In this document: positions 44,566 through 54,004 of the stretch, piece by piece | How the letters are laid out: every line of letters begins with the position of its first letter | Numbering within the stretch: the stretch's first letter is position 1 | Assembly: GCA_019421015.1 (NCBI GenBank) | Contig: JAHZGC010000024.1 | Location: 1 to 64,000, forward strand | Length of the DNA stretch: 64,000 bases | Direction: 5' to 3' | DNA from: Coriobacteriaceae bacterium | GTDB taxonomy: Bacteria > Actinomycetota > Coriobacteriia > Coriobacteriales > UMGS124 | Translations under genes and position numbers: made by a program | The notes under the pieces: model-generated | What the model was told of the DNA's origin: nothing | What the model saw: only the letters and a program-made list of their open reading frames with translations | The model's database searches: none

Positions 44566-45750
44566 TCAGGGGCGTCGGATGCGAGCGGAGACCGCCTCCC
44601 AGTTAAAACCTCCCTCTGCCGTGAGAAACGCGCGGCTGCCCGTTTGGCCCAAGAAGCCCTCGGCCTTGAGTTTGGCAAGGAGGTTGGCACGGCCGGGAAA
44701 GTCGGGTAAAGAGGCCGTGTCGATTCCCGCGATGGCGTAGAGGCCTCGAACAAGCCGTTCCCGGGCCTCGTCCTCTTCGCCGATTGTGGCGCTTGAGGCC
44801 ATGATGCTCCTAAAGTCGCCCGAGCCTTTCAGGTAGCGGGCAAGATCCGTGGCGTTGGAGCAGGTCACGCCTCCATAGCGCGACGAGCTCCCCGCACCGA
44901 AGCCCATGGTGGCCGCAGCGGAACAGGCGAGCTCCAGGTAGCGGGCCCTGTAGCCTTCCAGCGCGAAGTGGTGCTGGGTGTAGCGCACGTACCCGAGTTC
45001 CCGCAGGCGCTCGATGCCAGCGTCATAGAGCTCGCGGCGCTTGTTCTCGTCGGGAAAGGCCTTTCGAGGCGACGAGGGCTTCTCGTCCAAGAAACGCTGG
45101 TACGCTGCCGCAACGGTGGTGCCCGGTGTAAGGCGCAGGGGTTTAAGGGTTATGTGGGTCGCCCCCAGCTTGGCCGCGGTGTCGATGGACGCGCGCAAGG
45201 AGGGGACCCCTTGGCCCTCGAGCCCATACAGGACGTTCAGATCGAAGTTGCGCCTGCGGCTTGCACAGGCCACCTCTGCGGCGTCGTGCACGGCCCCCAC
45301 GGGAAACCAGCGCCCAAGCCCCTGGTGGAGAAACGCCTCGGAGGTGGCGTATTCGATCTCGAGGCGCAGGTCCCAACGACGCTGCAGGTGCTCGAAGATC
45401 CCGATGTTCAGGCCGGTGGGGACGCAGGCGAGCGACACCTCGCAGCCGTCGGGCACCGCAGCGCAGTCGGCCAAAAAGCCCATGAGCTGGTTCAGGACGG
45501 CCCCTCCCAAGTGGTTGGCGGCTCCTCCGGCAATGCGGACGGCGGCCACCTCGTAGGCGGCGAGATCGGGAGTCGCGGTGTCAATCTCGGCCATGAGGGC
45601 GCGTGCGTAGGCCTCGCGGTTGGCGGCCGACGAAGCGTCGCCGCAACCGAGCGGAAGGTCGCAGAACCCGCAGCGGGCCGGGCACAGGGGTACGGTGAGC
45701 GTGATTGCAACGGGGGGCTTGGTCAGGGAGGCCGGTGTCGGTTGATCCAT
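44566..45750 (-). CDS. radical SAM protein, HemN/HemW-like
   Basis: A 394-residue radical SAM enzyme. CPARCGFCDLPLGCGD supplies the C-x3-C-x2-C cluster motif and an extra Cys. AGGAANHLGG stands in the place of the family's GGGTPT motif. The C-terminal half has the HemN_C-like region YTQHHFALEGYRARYLELAC and GFGAGSSSRYGG. It resembles coproporphyrinogen dehydrogenase-like proteins and heme chaperones, but several motifs are altered, so a heme role is only possible. AGAAGGACC precedes ATG 45750; longer frames have no ribosome site. Confidence 0.8.
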   Translation of the reverse strand: MDQPTPASLTKPPVAITLTVPLCPARCGFCDLPLGCGDASSAANREAYARALMAEIDTATPDLAAYEVAAVRIAGGAANHLGGAVLNQLMGFLADCAAVPDGCEVSLACVPTGLNIGIFEHLQRRWDLRLEIEYATSEAFLHQGLGRWFPVGAVHDAAEVACASRRRNFDLNVLYGLEGQGVPSLRASIDTAAKLGATHITLKPLRLTPGTTVAAAYQRFLDEKPSSPRKAFPDENKRRELYDAGIERLRELGYVRYTQHHFALEGYRARYLELACSAAATMGFGAGSSSRYGGVTCSNATDLARYLKGSGDFRSIMASSATIGEEDEARERLVRGLYAIAGIDTASLPDFPGRANLLAKLKAEGFLGQTGSRAFLTAEGGFNWEAVSARIRRP

Positions 45751-45951
45751 GGGAGGTCCTTCTGGGTGTGCGTGGCCGAGATAGGCCAGGGGGGCGGTGT
45801 GCGTGACGCATATTGCCCCCATGGTACCTGCTTGGTCGCGGCGCTTGGCGGCCAGTTGTCCCTCCTATCGCTCCAACTGTCGGGCGGCGTGCCGCTTGGG
45901 CTGTGGCGCGGTAAGTTTGCTACTATGGGTTTCTTGCAGGGAGGGATGCGT

Positions 45952-46656
45952 ATGGTTCGCATAGCCGTGGTGGACGACGACCCGGACCACCGGCGGACGC
46001 TCGTGGGCTACATCAAGGATTTCTTTGCCGACCGGGAGCCCTATGACTGCGCCGTGTTCGAAGACGGTGCCGACTTCCTTGCCTCCGCGCTCTTGGAGCT
46101 CGATATCGTGTTCCTCGACATCGTCATGGACCGCACCAACGGGGTCGACGTGGCCCATGCCCTGCGGGAGCGAGACGAGGGCGTGGCCATCGTGTTCATC
46201 ACGGAGGCGGTGCAGTATGCGCTCGAAGGCTACGGGGTTCAAGCCTCCGACTTTCTTATCAAGCCGCTGTACTACACGAGTTTCTGCGCCTGCATGCAGC
46301 GCGTGATGGCTGCCGTTAAACGGCGAAAGCCCACGATGATCAGGATCGATTACGACAAGACGGTCCACTATCTTGACGTGTCGACCGTCTACGCCATCGA
46401 GACCCGCAACAAAAAGGTGGTCATCCACGCTAGGTCGGGCGACTACCTGTGCTCCGACACGCTCAAAGACCTCGAGAAGCGCCTTGCGCCCCATGGGTTT
46501 GCCCGCTGCCACCACGCCTACATCGTGAACACCGCGTTTGTCGAGACGGTACGCAAGCAGGAGGTGCTGGTGTGCGGGCAGTGGATCCCCCTGAGCCGGC
46601 AACGCCGCGACGAGTTTATGCAGCAGATGCTGAGCGATATCGGGGGCACGGTCTAG
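45952..46656 (+). CDS. LytTR-family response regulator
   Basis: A 234-residue response regulator with a receiver domain (VRIAVVDDDPDHRRTL, phospho-acceptor Asp in IVFLDIVMDRTNG) and a C-terminal LytTR DNA-binding domain (IDYDKTVHYLDVSTVYAIET, then FARCHHAYIVNTAFV). ATG 45952 lies eight bases after GGGAGG; ATG 45946 would be too close. The stop is directly followed by the ATG of the kinase gene. The pair precedes a Tat flavoreductase, so it may replace the LuxR sensor used by the other reductases. Confidence 0.93.
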   Translation: MVRIAVVDDDPDHRRTLVGYIKDFFADREPYDCAVFEDGADFLASALLELDIVFLDIVMDRTNGVDVAHALRERDEGVAIVFITEAVQYALEGYGVQASDFLIKPLYYTSFCACMQRVMAAVKRRKPTMIRIDYDKTVHYLDVSTVYAIETRNKKVVIHARSGDYLCSDTLKDLEKRLAPHGFARCHHAYIVNTAFVETVRKQEVLVCGQWIPLSRQRRDEFMQQMLSDIGGTV

Positions 46657-47970
46657 ATGAACGAGATATCGACCGGGGCCATAGTGCTCCGCGCGGTGGT
46701 GAACTGCGTGGGGCTTTTGATTTTCTCGCAGGGCCTTCGCCCGCGGGTATTGCTCCGTCCCGATGGCCGCCCGGTGCCCCTGTGGGGTTCGGTGGTGGTG
46801 GGCTGCGCCCTGTTTGCCGCGCTCTGCGCGTCCGTGGTGCTGATCCGCCTGTCGCACCTGCTGTTTTTGAGCGATTTTGTGGCGGTGATCGCGGTTTTCT
46901 CCCTGTGGTTGCTGACTGCCAAGCGTATATCGGTGCGCAACGCCCTGTACATGGCCGTGGTGGCGTTTTTGTGCCTCGATCTCACGGTGGCCCTCGTGAA
47001 CTCGGCCTATCGCCACCTGCCGACCTTCTCGACGCCGTTTGGCTCCGCCGCCCTCGAGCTGCTCTACGCCGCGCTTATGCTGGGGCTGTGCTGGATGCTG
47101 CGCCGATGGGCCCCCACCTCCGATGAACCCGACGTCTCTTTGCGAAGCTTCTTGATGCTCTTTTTGGCGTTGGCCCCCTATTTGGTGATGAGAAGCTCGG
47201 CGCTGTTCTACGACATCGGGGGGCCTACCGGCACGATGATCGAGGGGGTGCTGGCGCTCACCATTGTGGCCACCTTCGGCGCCTTTGTGGGAAACCACGC
47301 CACCATCGTGGCGGCGGCCGAAAAAGTCCGGCGGCTCCAGCTCGAAATGGAGCTCCAGGAACACCAGCGTCGGTTTGCCATCCGCAAGGAGGCCATGGAC
47401 GAGGTGAACCGGCGCTACCACGACATGGTGCGCTATGCCCGCATATTCGCTCAGGGAGGGGCGGCGGGGTCTTTTGACGAGTTCCTCGAAGAGCGCATGA
47501 CGGGCAACCTGCCGACCGCCCCGATGTGGGACACCGGCAACGATACGCTCGACATGCTGCTGTGGGAAGCGTCCGAACGCTGCGCTGCGTCTGACATACG
47601 GTTTGTGCCCATTGTTGACGTCGAGGACGTGGGGGCGATAGCGGGCTTTGACCTCCATGCCATAGTAGGCAACGCCCTGGAGAACGCCGTCGAAGCCGCC
47701 TCGCGAGTTCCGGATCGGGAGAAGCGCGAGGTCCGCCTCAAGCTGCGCCAGGTCAACCAGATGCTTTTTGTTGTGGTGAACAACCATTTTGTGGGGGAGC
47801 TCCGCCGCGAGGGCGACCGGCTCGTCTCGACCAAAGACAGGGCCGACGAGGGACCCCACGGCTACGGTGTGGAGAACATCAGGCGGGCTGCAGAGCGCTA
47901 CGGCGGGTCGCTTACCTATGCGGCGCAAGGGGACCGCTTTAGCCTGACCGTTATGGTGCCGCTTGGCTGA
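46657..47970 (+). CDS. GHKL-domain sensor histidine kinase (AgrC/LytS-like)
   Basis: A 437-residue membrane kinase. Six or seven hydrophobic segments fill residues about 1-220, followed by a coiled linker (EKVRRLQLEMELQEHQRRFA). The phospho-acceptor segment is NRRYHDMVRYARIF with a candidate His, and the GHKL ATPase has NALENAVEAASRV and GPHGYGVENIRRAAERYGGS. No separate sensor domain is visible, so the membrane helices are probably the sensor. The start codon abuts the regulator's stop codon. Confidence 0.92.
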   Translation: MNEISTGAIVLRAVVNCVGLLIFSQGLRPRVLLRPDGRPVPLWGSVVVGCALFAALCASVVLIRLSHLLFLSDFVAVIAVFSLWLLTAKRISVRNALYMAVVAFLCLDLTVALVNSAYRHLPTFSTPFGSAALELLYAALMLGLCWMLRRWAPTSDEPDVSLRSFLMLFLALAPYLVMRSSALFYDIGGPTGTMIEGVLALTIVATFGAFVGNHATIVAAAEKVRRLQLEMELQEHQRRFAIRKEAMDEVNRRYHDMVRYARIFAQGGAAGSFDEFLEERMTGNLPTAPMWDTGNDTLDMLLWEASERCAASDIRFVPIVDVEDVGAIAGFDLHAIVGNALENAVEAASRVPDREKREVRLKLRQVNQMLFVVVNNHFVGELRREGDRLVSTKDRADEGPHGYGVENIRRAAERYGGSLTYAAQGDRFSLTVMVPLG

Positions 47971-48135
47971 GGCGTTGGGCGAGCGGATTTTGAAGGCCAA
48001 CTGGCTGCCCTATCGTGCCAGGTAGTCGGCACCTGTTGTGCGTGGAACGGGGCCCCGATATAACGCACTCATGGTCAGCGCGGGCAGACTCACAGAGTTT
48101 CTGCCAGCGAAACCCCTATGTAAGGAGAGAAGATC

Positions 48136-49884
48136 ATGAGCAAGCTTTCGAGGCGTTCCTTTATTGCCGGCGCCGCCGGAGCCGCCGCCCTGGGTGCCAT
48201 GAGCGCTGTGGCCCTGGCCGAGGAGGCCCCCGCTTCCGCCGAGGGCGGTGCTCCCGGCGAGGGCGGGGTGCCTGCCGGCGAAGGCGGCCCCGGCGGTGGC
48301 GGCGCGCCGATGATGGCCGCCGTGTCGGTCGAGGACCCCGAGTGGCGTGTGGCCCCCAATGAGGCCGACTTCGAGATCGCGGCGGAATACGACTGCCAGG
48401 TGCTTGTGTGCGGTACCGGTTATGCCGGCTCTACCGCCATGCGCAAGGCGGCCGTGGACGGCAAGCAGGTCATCGGCATCGACTCCCAATGGCTTGAGGC
48501 CTTTAACCTGTTCGGCGGCGACATCGGATGCCACAACTCCACCTACCAGCGCAGCATCGGCATTCCCGACGTCGACCCGGCCGAGTACTACAACAACTGG
48601 CAGATGTGCTGCGCCAACCGCGCCGAGCCCGACCTGCTCAGGTACTATGCCCACCATGCCGGCGAGGCCTTTGACTTCTTTACCGAGGTGAGCCCCGGCA
48701 TCGAGGAGACCTACACCACCTATGCCTGGGAGAACATCCCTGCCGAGTGGACCAGCGAGTGCGGCGCCTTCCACACCTATCCCGGCGCGGTCTCGATCAA
48801 GCAGTACGGCAGCTCCCAGGTGCCGATCGACTGCATCAACGACGCCTGCGACAACCACGGCGCCCAGATGTTCTGGGGCCATGCGCTCAAGATGCTCACC
48901 GTGAACGACGAGGGCCGCGTGACCGGCGCCATCGTGGAGGACCGCGACAACGAGGTGTGCATCAAGATCAACGCCTCCGACGCCGTGATCGTTGCCTGCG
49001 GCGACTTCATCGGCAACGCCAGCATGGCCCGCGAGCTTCTCACCGAGGTCATGGAGACCAACCCCACCTCCGACGCCCCCTCGGGCATGGGCCGCGACGG
49101 CATGGGCCAGAAGGCCATGTATTGGGCCGGCGGTGCTTTTGAGATCGGTCCCCGCGGCGCCATGGGCGGCGTGAGCGGCAACCCCATGGGCATCTGGAAG
49201 GGCTCGCACATTCTGCTGCTCGACAAGGACGGTTTCCGCGTGGGCAACGAGGCCTTTGCCCACAACTTCGTGGCCGGTGTTCCGGCTGCCCGCCGCGAGG
49301 TGGGTCTGGCCAGCGTTTTTGGCTCGAACTTCTACGAGCCGCTGTCGCACGGTCCCATTGGCCACCTGAACCTCGACGACTGGGGCGCGCTCGAGACCCA
49401 GAAGGAGATCTTTACCGCTGACCACGAGGACTCAGGCCCCGACGGTTTCGACTACAACGGCACCACCGTGTTCTGCTCCAATGACCCGCTGACCTTGGCC
49501 GGCTATCTGGGCTACGAGGGCGCAGCCGCCGAGCAGTTCGCCGCCTCCATCGAGCGCTACAACGAGATGGCCGCCAACGGCAAGGACGAGGACTTCGCCA
49601 AGCCCGCGAGCGTGTTCCAGCCCATCGAGCCTCCGTATTTCGGCACCTTTAGCGGTCGTGGCGGCGGAGCGGGCTGCATGGTCTCGCTGGCCGGTATGTT
49701 CGCTACCCGCGACTGCCAGGTGCGTCGCCAGGGTACGTTCGAGCCCATCCCCGGCCTCTACGCCGCGGGCAACTGCCTGGGCGGCCGCTTCCCGCTGCAG
49801 TACACCTCGCCGATTAACGGCGTATCGATCTCCTGGGCTGTAACGAGCGGCTATCAGGCTGGCGAGGCCGTGGCCAAGCTCTAG
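48136..49884 (+). CDS. Tat-exported FAD-binding reductase next to the LytTR/GHKL system
   Basis: A 582-residue flavoprotein. Tat signal SRRSFIAGAAGAAALGAMSA, then an unusual Gly/Pro/Glu-rich stretch (residues about 33-58) not seen in its paralogues. The FAD fold is CQVLVCGTGYAGSTAMRKAA, the second FAD segment DAVIVACGDFIGN. The C-terminal segment AAGNCLGGRFPLQYTSPING lacks both NRLGGN and GHNLG. AAGGAGAG precedes ATG 48136. It lies 165 bp after the kinase on the same strand. Substrate unknown. Confidence 0.9.
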   Translation: MSKLSRRSFIAGAAGAAALGAMSAVALAEEAPASAEGGAPGEGGVPAGEGGPGGGGAPMMAAVSVEDPEWRVAPNEADFEIAAEYDCQVLVCGTGYAGSTAMRKAAVDGKQVIGIDSQWLEAFNLFGGDIGCHNSTYQRSIGIPDVDPAEYYNNWQMCCANRAEPDLLRYYAHHAGEAFDFFTEVSPGIEETYTTYAWENIPAEWTSECGAFHTYPGAVSIKQYGSSQVPIDCINDACDNHGAQMFWGHALKMLTVNDEGRVTGAIVEDRDNEVCIKINASDAVIVACGDFIGNASMARELLTEVMETNPTSDAPSGMGRDGMGQKAMYWAGGAFEIGPRGAMGGVSGNPMGIWKGSHILLLDKDGFRVGNEAFAHNFVAGVPAARREVGLASVFGSNFYEPLSHGPIGHLNLDDWGALETQKEIFTADHEDSGPDGFDYNGTTVFCSNDPLTLAGYLGYEGAAAEQFAASIERYNEMAANGKDEDFAKPASVFQPIEPPYFGTFSGRGGGAGCMVSLAGMFATRDCQVRRQGTFEPIPGLYAAGNCLGGRFPLQYTSPINGVSISWAVTSGYQAGEAVAKL

Positions 49885-49938
49885 AACTATCTCAAAAAAG
49901 CTCTGGGAACCAACCGATAGACATCCCCCCTGCATAGA

Positions 49939-49980
49939 GCCGCCCTGGACGCTTCCCCTTCGTCCGGGGCGGCTTGCGTT
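49939..49980 (+). terminator. hairpin after the 48136 reductase gene, probable terminator
   Basis: GCCGCCCTGGACG pairs with CGTCCGGGGCGGC around nine bases, followed by TTGCGTT. The stem is strong but the T run is poor. Confidence 0.6.
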
Positions 49981-50071
49981 ATGGGGAAGGGGCCGGGGCG
50001 CCCCATGTATAGGCGCCGCCGATCTGCTCTGGGGGTCCAGCTTTCTGCCGCATCCTCCTGGCGCACCGCCG

Positions 50072-51187
50072 TTACTTGCGGGGCACCTCCACCACCAGCT
50101 GGTCTCCGATCGCGATAGAAACGACCTTCTGGGGGTCGATGATGCGGTCGGCGCGGGCGGTGCGCTTTACCTCTCCGTCATACAGGCTGTCGGGGTCGGA
50201 ACCGTTGTACGCCCCGGCGCCCGGTCCCAGCTCAAGCGTGGTGCCGTCGTCCATGGTGAGAACCACGGGCATCCAAACCAGGTCTTGCGTTCCGGCAAAA
50301 GGCGCGACGACGGCACCGCTCTCCACGGCTTCGTCGGTCACGGGGAAGACGATGTCCACTCCAAGGGGGGAGAGGTATATAGACCCGATGACGAGCTGTG
50401 ACTTGCCTACGTGCAGGGCCTGGCCTCCAGGGAGCTCACGGGTGGTGTTGCCGTAGTCGACGGGGAACGTCAGGGTCCAGGCGCCGTCGATGGGGACGAT
50501 GGAGGGTTCGCCGTCGGACGGCCACGACCCGACGGCCTGTAGTTCCGTCATGGTCAGATTGACTTCGCGCCCTGGCCAGGATCCTTCTGACAGATAGGCC
50601 CCTATGACGATGTAGGTAGTGTTTGGAGGCGTGCTGGGGTCGAGCAGGGAGTTGCTGGTGATGCTCTCGACGACCAGCGGAGACCCGGGGGAGGCGGGGC
50701 TGACGTCAAGCGACAGCGCGCTCATGGCGGCAAGCTTCGCATCGGGCCCCAGGCCAAAGTTTGCACCCAGGTCGTCGGTGAGCTTAAGCAGCAGGTAGAG
50801 GTTGCGCTGATCGCCGACGATGGCTTCCAGCGCGATGGTCACGCCGCTGTCGGTCGCGCATGCCGACTGCTCGGCGCCTATTGGCTCGACGGCCTCGGAA
50901 CCGCCGGGAGCGCTCCCAAATAGATGCTGCATCAGAGTTGCGAGGCCCCCGTTGCCAAGGCCGCCCGCAAGGGCGAGGCCGCACGTTCCAACGACCAGGG
51001 CCGCTGCAACGGCCAGGGCACACGCGAGGTGGCGACGCCTAAGCCGGCTGGCGGTTGTGGGGGCGGCCCCTGAACACGAGGGCTTCTCCGCTGCGTCCCA
51101 GGCGGCTTGAAGGTTGCTTGCCAGCGATCGCTTTTGCTCGTCGCTGAGGTGCACCTGGTCCATGGCCTGCTCGTAGGGGGTTCTCAT
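50072..51187 (-). CDS. DUF4179-type membrane protein, partner of the ECF sigma factor
   Basis: A 371-residue protein with a short cytoplasmic N-terminus (about 50 residues), one transmembrane helix (LACALAVAAALVVGTCGLAL, about 54-73) and a large extracellular domain of the DUF4179 type (GVTIALEAIVGDQRNLYLLL, then beta-rich segments). Proteins of this shape next to ECF sigma genes in Firmicutes and Actinobacteria are thought to act as regulators or anti-sigma factors. It overlaps the sigma gene by four bases. No ligand can be inferred. Confidence 0.82.
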   Translation of the reverse strand: MRTPYEQAMDQVHLSDEQKRSLASNLQAAWDAAEKPSCSGAAPTTASRLRRRHLACALAVAAALVVGTCGLALAGGLGNGGLATLMQHLFGSAPGGSEAVEPIGAEQSACATDSGVTIALEAIVGDQRNLYLLLKLTDDLGANFGLGPDAKLAAMSALSLDVSPASPGSPLVVESITSNSLLDPSTPPNTTYIVIGAYLSEGSWPGREVNLTMTELQAVGSWPSDGEPSIVPIDGAWTLTFPVDYGNTTRELPGGQALHVGKSQLVIGSIYLSPLGVDIVFPVTDEAVESGAVVAPFAGTQDLVWMPVVLTMDDGTTLELGPGAGAYNGSDPDSLYDGEVKRTARADRIIDPQKVVSIAIGDQLVVEVPRK

Positions 51188-51753
51188 CGGGTGCCTCCGT
51201 TCCGGCCTTCGAGCATGGCGTGCAGGCGGGCGCGTCCGCGGCTAAGGTGCTTGCGCACGGTGGCCGGCGTCTCTTTGGTGAGCCGGGCGATTTCTCGAGG
51301 CGAGTAGCCCTCGTAGTAGTGCAGGTAGATGGCCGTGCGGCAGGCCGGCGTGAGGCTGTTTATCTGGTCGAGGAGGTCGGCTGCCTGGGAGGCAGCCTCC
51401 ACGATCTCAGCGGGGTTGTCGGCCTGCGGGGCGGGGAGCTGCTCGTCGACCGGCTCTACGCGGCTACGCCATCGGTCGCGCTGCATGTCGATGCAGGTGG
51501 TGATGGTCGTGCGGATAAGCCATGCCTTCTGATGGCTGCCGTCGCGCAGAAGCTTGGGCTGCTCGTTCTGCCGTTGATGGCCCAAGAGCTTGAGGAACAC
51601 GGTCTGGCATGCGTCCTGCGCGTCGCACAGGGACCCGAGCCGCGCGTAGGCCACGCGAAAGACGAGGTCGGCGTAGGTTTCGACCAGCTTCTCTATACCG
51701 TGCGGCCCGTCCTGCGGGTCTGCGCCGGCACCGCGTTGTCGCGCTGCGCGCAT
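51184..51753 (-). CDS. ECF-type RNA polymerase sigma factor
   Basis: A 189-residue sigma-70 family factor. Region 2 is LVFRVAYARLGSLCDAQDAC plus QTVFLKLL, ending in the -10-binding helix AWLIRTTITTCIDMQRDRWR. Region 4 is LTPACRTAIYLHYYEGYSPR with the HTH EIARLTKETPATVRKHLSRG. GGGAGAG precedes ATG 51753. It is translationally coupled to the DUF4179 gene, the usual ECF/anti-sigma arrangement. Confidence 0.92.
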   Translation of the reverse strand: MRAARQRGAGADPQDGPHGIEKLVETYADLVFRVAYARLGSLCDAQDACQTVFLKLLGHQRQNEQPKLLRDGSHQKAWLIRTTITTCIDMQRDRWRSRVEPVDEQLPAPQADNPAEIVEAASQAADLLDQINSLTPACRTAIYLHYYEGYSPREIARLTKETPATVRKHLSRGRARLHAMLEGRNGGTR

Positions 51754-51842
51754 GGTCTCTCCCTTCGTGCGGCGAAACGACGTCTCCTATACCAGGAACA
51801 CGAACGGGAAGGCCAAAACGAGACACCCTGCGCGGCTGTTTT

Positions 51843-53387
51843 TTATCCGACCTCGAACTTCACCGGCGCCGCCACCGTGCCGGCGCGCTGGCCTTCCTGG
51901 AGCCTGCGGACGCGCTGGGCCTCGAAGAGCTGGAAGACCGCCACCAGCACGACCGAGCACACGTCGGCCGCCGACTCGGTGAAGGTGATGGCCATGAGCC
52001 CCGTCATGCCGGGCCACACCCAGCTGGCAAAGGTGGGCATGAAGTAGAGCAGCGGCAGGTAGAAGATGAACTGCCGGGTGAGCGAGAGGAACATGGCCTT
52101 GACGGGCTGGCCCGTGGCCTGGAAGTAGTTGGAACCCAGCACCGCCAGCGGCACCACCGGCATCGAGATGATGAAGAGCACGCTGGCGGTCATGCCGAAC
52201 TCGATCTCTGCGGGCGTGAGCCCGAAGCTTGCGAGGATGGGGCCGCGCAGTGCGATGACCGCCACAAGGATGATCACGGCGAGCACGGTGGAGGAGCCCA
52301 CGCCGACCCACAGCGTGCGCCGCACGCGGTCGTAGCGGCGCGCCCCGTAGTTGAAGCCCTCGATGGGCTGGGCGGCGATGCCGATGCCGATGATGGCGAA
52401 GCAGCACATCTGCACGATTTTGTTGAGCGAGCCGATGACCGCGAGGCCGCCGTCGACGCCGATGGGGTCGCCGGGCCCCAACGTCCAGATCTGCTGGTTG
52501 AGCAGGGTGGAGACGAACGCGGCCGCCAGCTGCATGGCGAAGCTCGCGATGCCGAGCGCGGCTATGCTGCCGAGCACGTGCAGGTGGGGCCTCAGGGTCT
52601 CCAGGCGTAGCTTGATGGTCGAGCGGCTGGTGCGGAAGTACCCCAGCACCACCAGGGCGCAGGTCAGCTGGCCCAGCACGGTGCCCAGCGCGCCGCCGAA
52701 CACGCCCCACCGCAGCGCGATGACGAGCAGCCAGTTAAAGAAGATCGACGCCACGCAGCCGCAGGCCATGGTGAGCAGGGCCCACTGCGGCGAGCCGTCG
52801 GTGCGGATAAAGTTGTTGAGAGAGGGGCCTATAGCCTGGATCACGAAGCCGCAGATGAGCGTGCCCGTGTAGGTGCGCGCCATGTCGAGCAGGGCCGGCG
52901 TGCAGCCGCAGAGGTAAAGCAGCGGGTCGAGAAAGACGAGCATGCCTATGCTGGCCAACCCGCAGACCACGATGTTCAAAAAGATGGCGTTGCCCAGGCA
53001 AAGCTCCGCCTCGGCCACGGAGCCCTCGCCCATCTTAATGGCCGCCCGCGCGTTGCCGCCGGCGCCGAACCACATGGCGAAGGCGTTCATGACGGTCATG
53101 ATCGGGAAGGCCACCGTGGTGATGGCCACGGCCTCCGACCCCACGCCCTGGCCCAGGAAGATAGTGTTGATCACGTTGTAGAGCGTGGTGCACATGACCG
53201 CGAGGATGGTGGGCGGGGCGAACTCGAGCAGCAGCTTGCCCACCGGCTCGGTGCCCATGCGCAGGTTCTTGAGGGGGATACGCTCGGGGGAGGGAGCTTG
53301 GGGATCTTCGCCGCCGTTGCGGTCGAGTTGCCGATCTTCGATGGTCACAAATCCTCCCCCTGGAGCGTACTGGCTATTTGTAGCCAT
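51843..53387 (-). CDS. MATE-family efflux transporter
   Basis: A 514-residue exporter with twelve hydrophobic segments and an N-terminal hydrophilic stretch of about 50 residues. MATE features include PPTILAVMCTTLYNVINTIF, the repeat-related segments AIGPSLNNFIRTDGSPQWAL and GSNYFQATGQPVKAMFLSLT. It exports drugs or metabolites by Na+ or H+ antiport in characterised members. It is a single gene. The gap to the next gene contains palindrome P3. Confidence 0.93.
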   Translation of the reverse strand: MATNSQYAPGGGFVTIEDRQLDRNGGEDPQAPSPERIPLKNLRMGTEPVGKLLLEFAPPTILAVMCTTLYNVINTIFLGQGVGSEAVAITTVAFPIMTVMNAFAMWFGAGGNARAAIKMGEGSVAEAELCLGNAIFLNIVVCGLASIGMLVFLDPLLYLCGCTPALLDMARTYTGTLICGFVIQAIGPSLNNFIRTDGSPQWALLTMACGCVASIFFNWLLVIALRWGVFGGALGTVLGQLTCALVVLGYFRTSRSTIKLRLETLRPHLHVLGSIAALGIASFAMQLAAAFVSTLLNQQIWTLGPGDPIGVDGGLAVIGSLNKIVQMCCFAIIGIGIAAQPIEGFNYGARRYDRVRRTLWVGVGSSTVLAVIILVAVIALRGPILASFGLTPAEIEFGMTASVLFIISMPVVPLAVLGSNYFQATGQPVKAMFLSLTRQFIFYLPLLYFMPTFASWVWPGMTGLMAITFTESAADVCSVVLVAVFQLFEAQRVRRLQEGQRAGTVAAPVKFEVG

Positions 53388-53486
53388 GGTATGCCGTCGG
53401 TGGGGTGGAATTCTCCTGGAAGGTGGCCTGCGCGCCGCGAGCGGTTGGAGGGCGTTCGGAGACGGGCGGGGGAGGTGGCGAGTTAC

Positions 53487-53592
53487 CTAGGGCGGTCCAC
53501 AGAATCGCTGGACAAGGCGCGCGAGGGCGCGGTGTGCTGAGGCACATGAGCTCGAGCGCAACGCGGTATCAGCGATTCTGTGGACCGCCCTA
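53487..53592. repeat. palindromic repeat family P, copy P3
   Basis: Arms CTAGGGCGGTCCACAGAATC (53487-53506, extending GCTG) and GATTCTGTGGACCGCCCTA match without a mismatch over about 22 pairs. The core GCTGGACAAGGCGCGCGAGG, GGTGTGC, GGCACAT is shared with P1 and P2. The arms differ from those of P1 at many positions but remain complementary. Confidence 0.87.
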
Positions 53593-53863
53593 AAAGAAGG
53601 AGATAGCGCCGCAGAATCAAGGTTCTGGATAGGCAAATGCGGGCCGGATTGCGTCCGTATTGCGCGCGCGGTCATCATCGGCTTGCGGGGGGTTAGGAAA
53701 ACCGCAGGTCAAGAGGGTGTTGATTGCGAGGGCTTCTCCGCTTGGGAGTAAGTTTAGAACATAGGGGGTCCTGCGGGCCTATCCAGAACCCCCTTTATGC
53801 GGTGGTATCTCGGGTTTGGGGCTTCGGCTATTCGGCCGCGCTCTCCCACGGCTCGCCGGGGTA
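53593..53863. other. intergenic stretch without a recognised gene
   Basis: Between palindrome P3 and the terminator of the 54005 gene. It holds a weak dyad AGGGGGT/ACCCCCT followed by TTTAT (about 53763-53797). Nothing else recognisable. Confidence 0.5.
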
Positions 53864-53902
53864 GTAGAACCCCCGCCCGCAGGTGGTTCCTGCAGGCGGG
53901 GG
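53864..53902 (-). terminator. terminator of the 54005 reductase gene
   Basis: On the minus strand CCCCCGCC-TGCAGG pairs with CCTGCG-GGCGGGGG around a short loop, followed by TTCTACT. Very stable stem, short T stretch. Confidence 0.75.
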
Positions 53903-54004
53903 CGATGGTTCCAAAGCGCGGTCGTTCCGTGCGCCGCCTTATGGCGCTTTCGACCCTGCGGCTTTGACCTCCGGCCCTTCGACCGTCAGCCTATGCCGCG
54001 CGCC

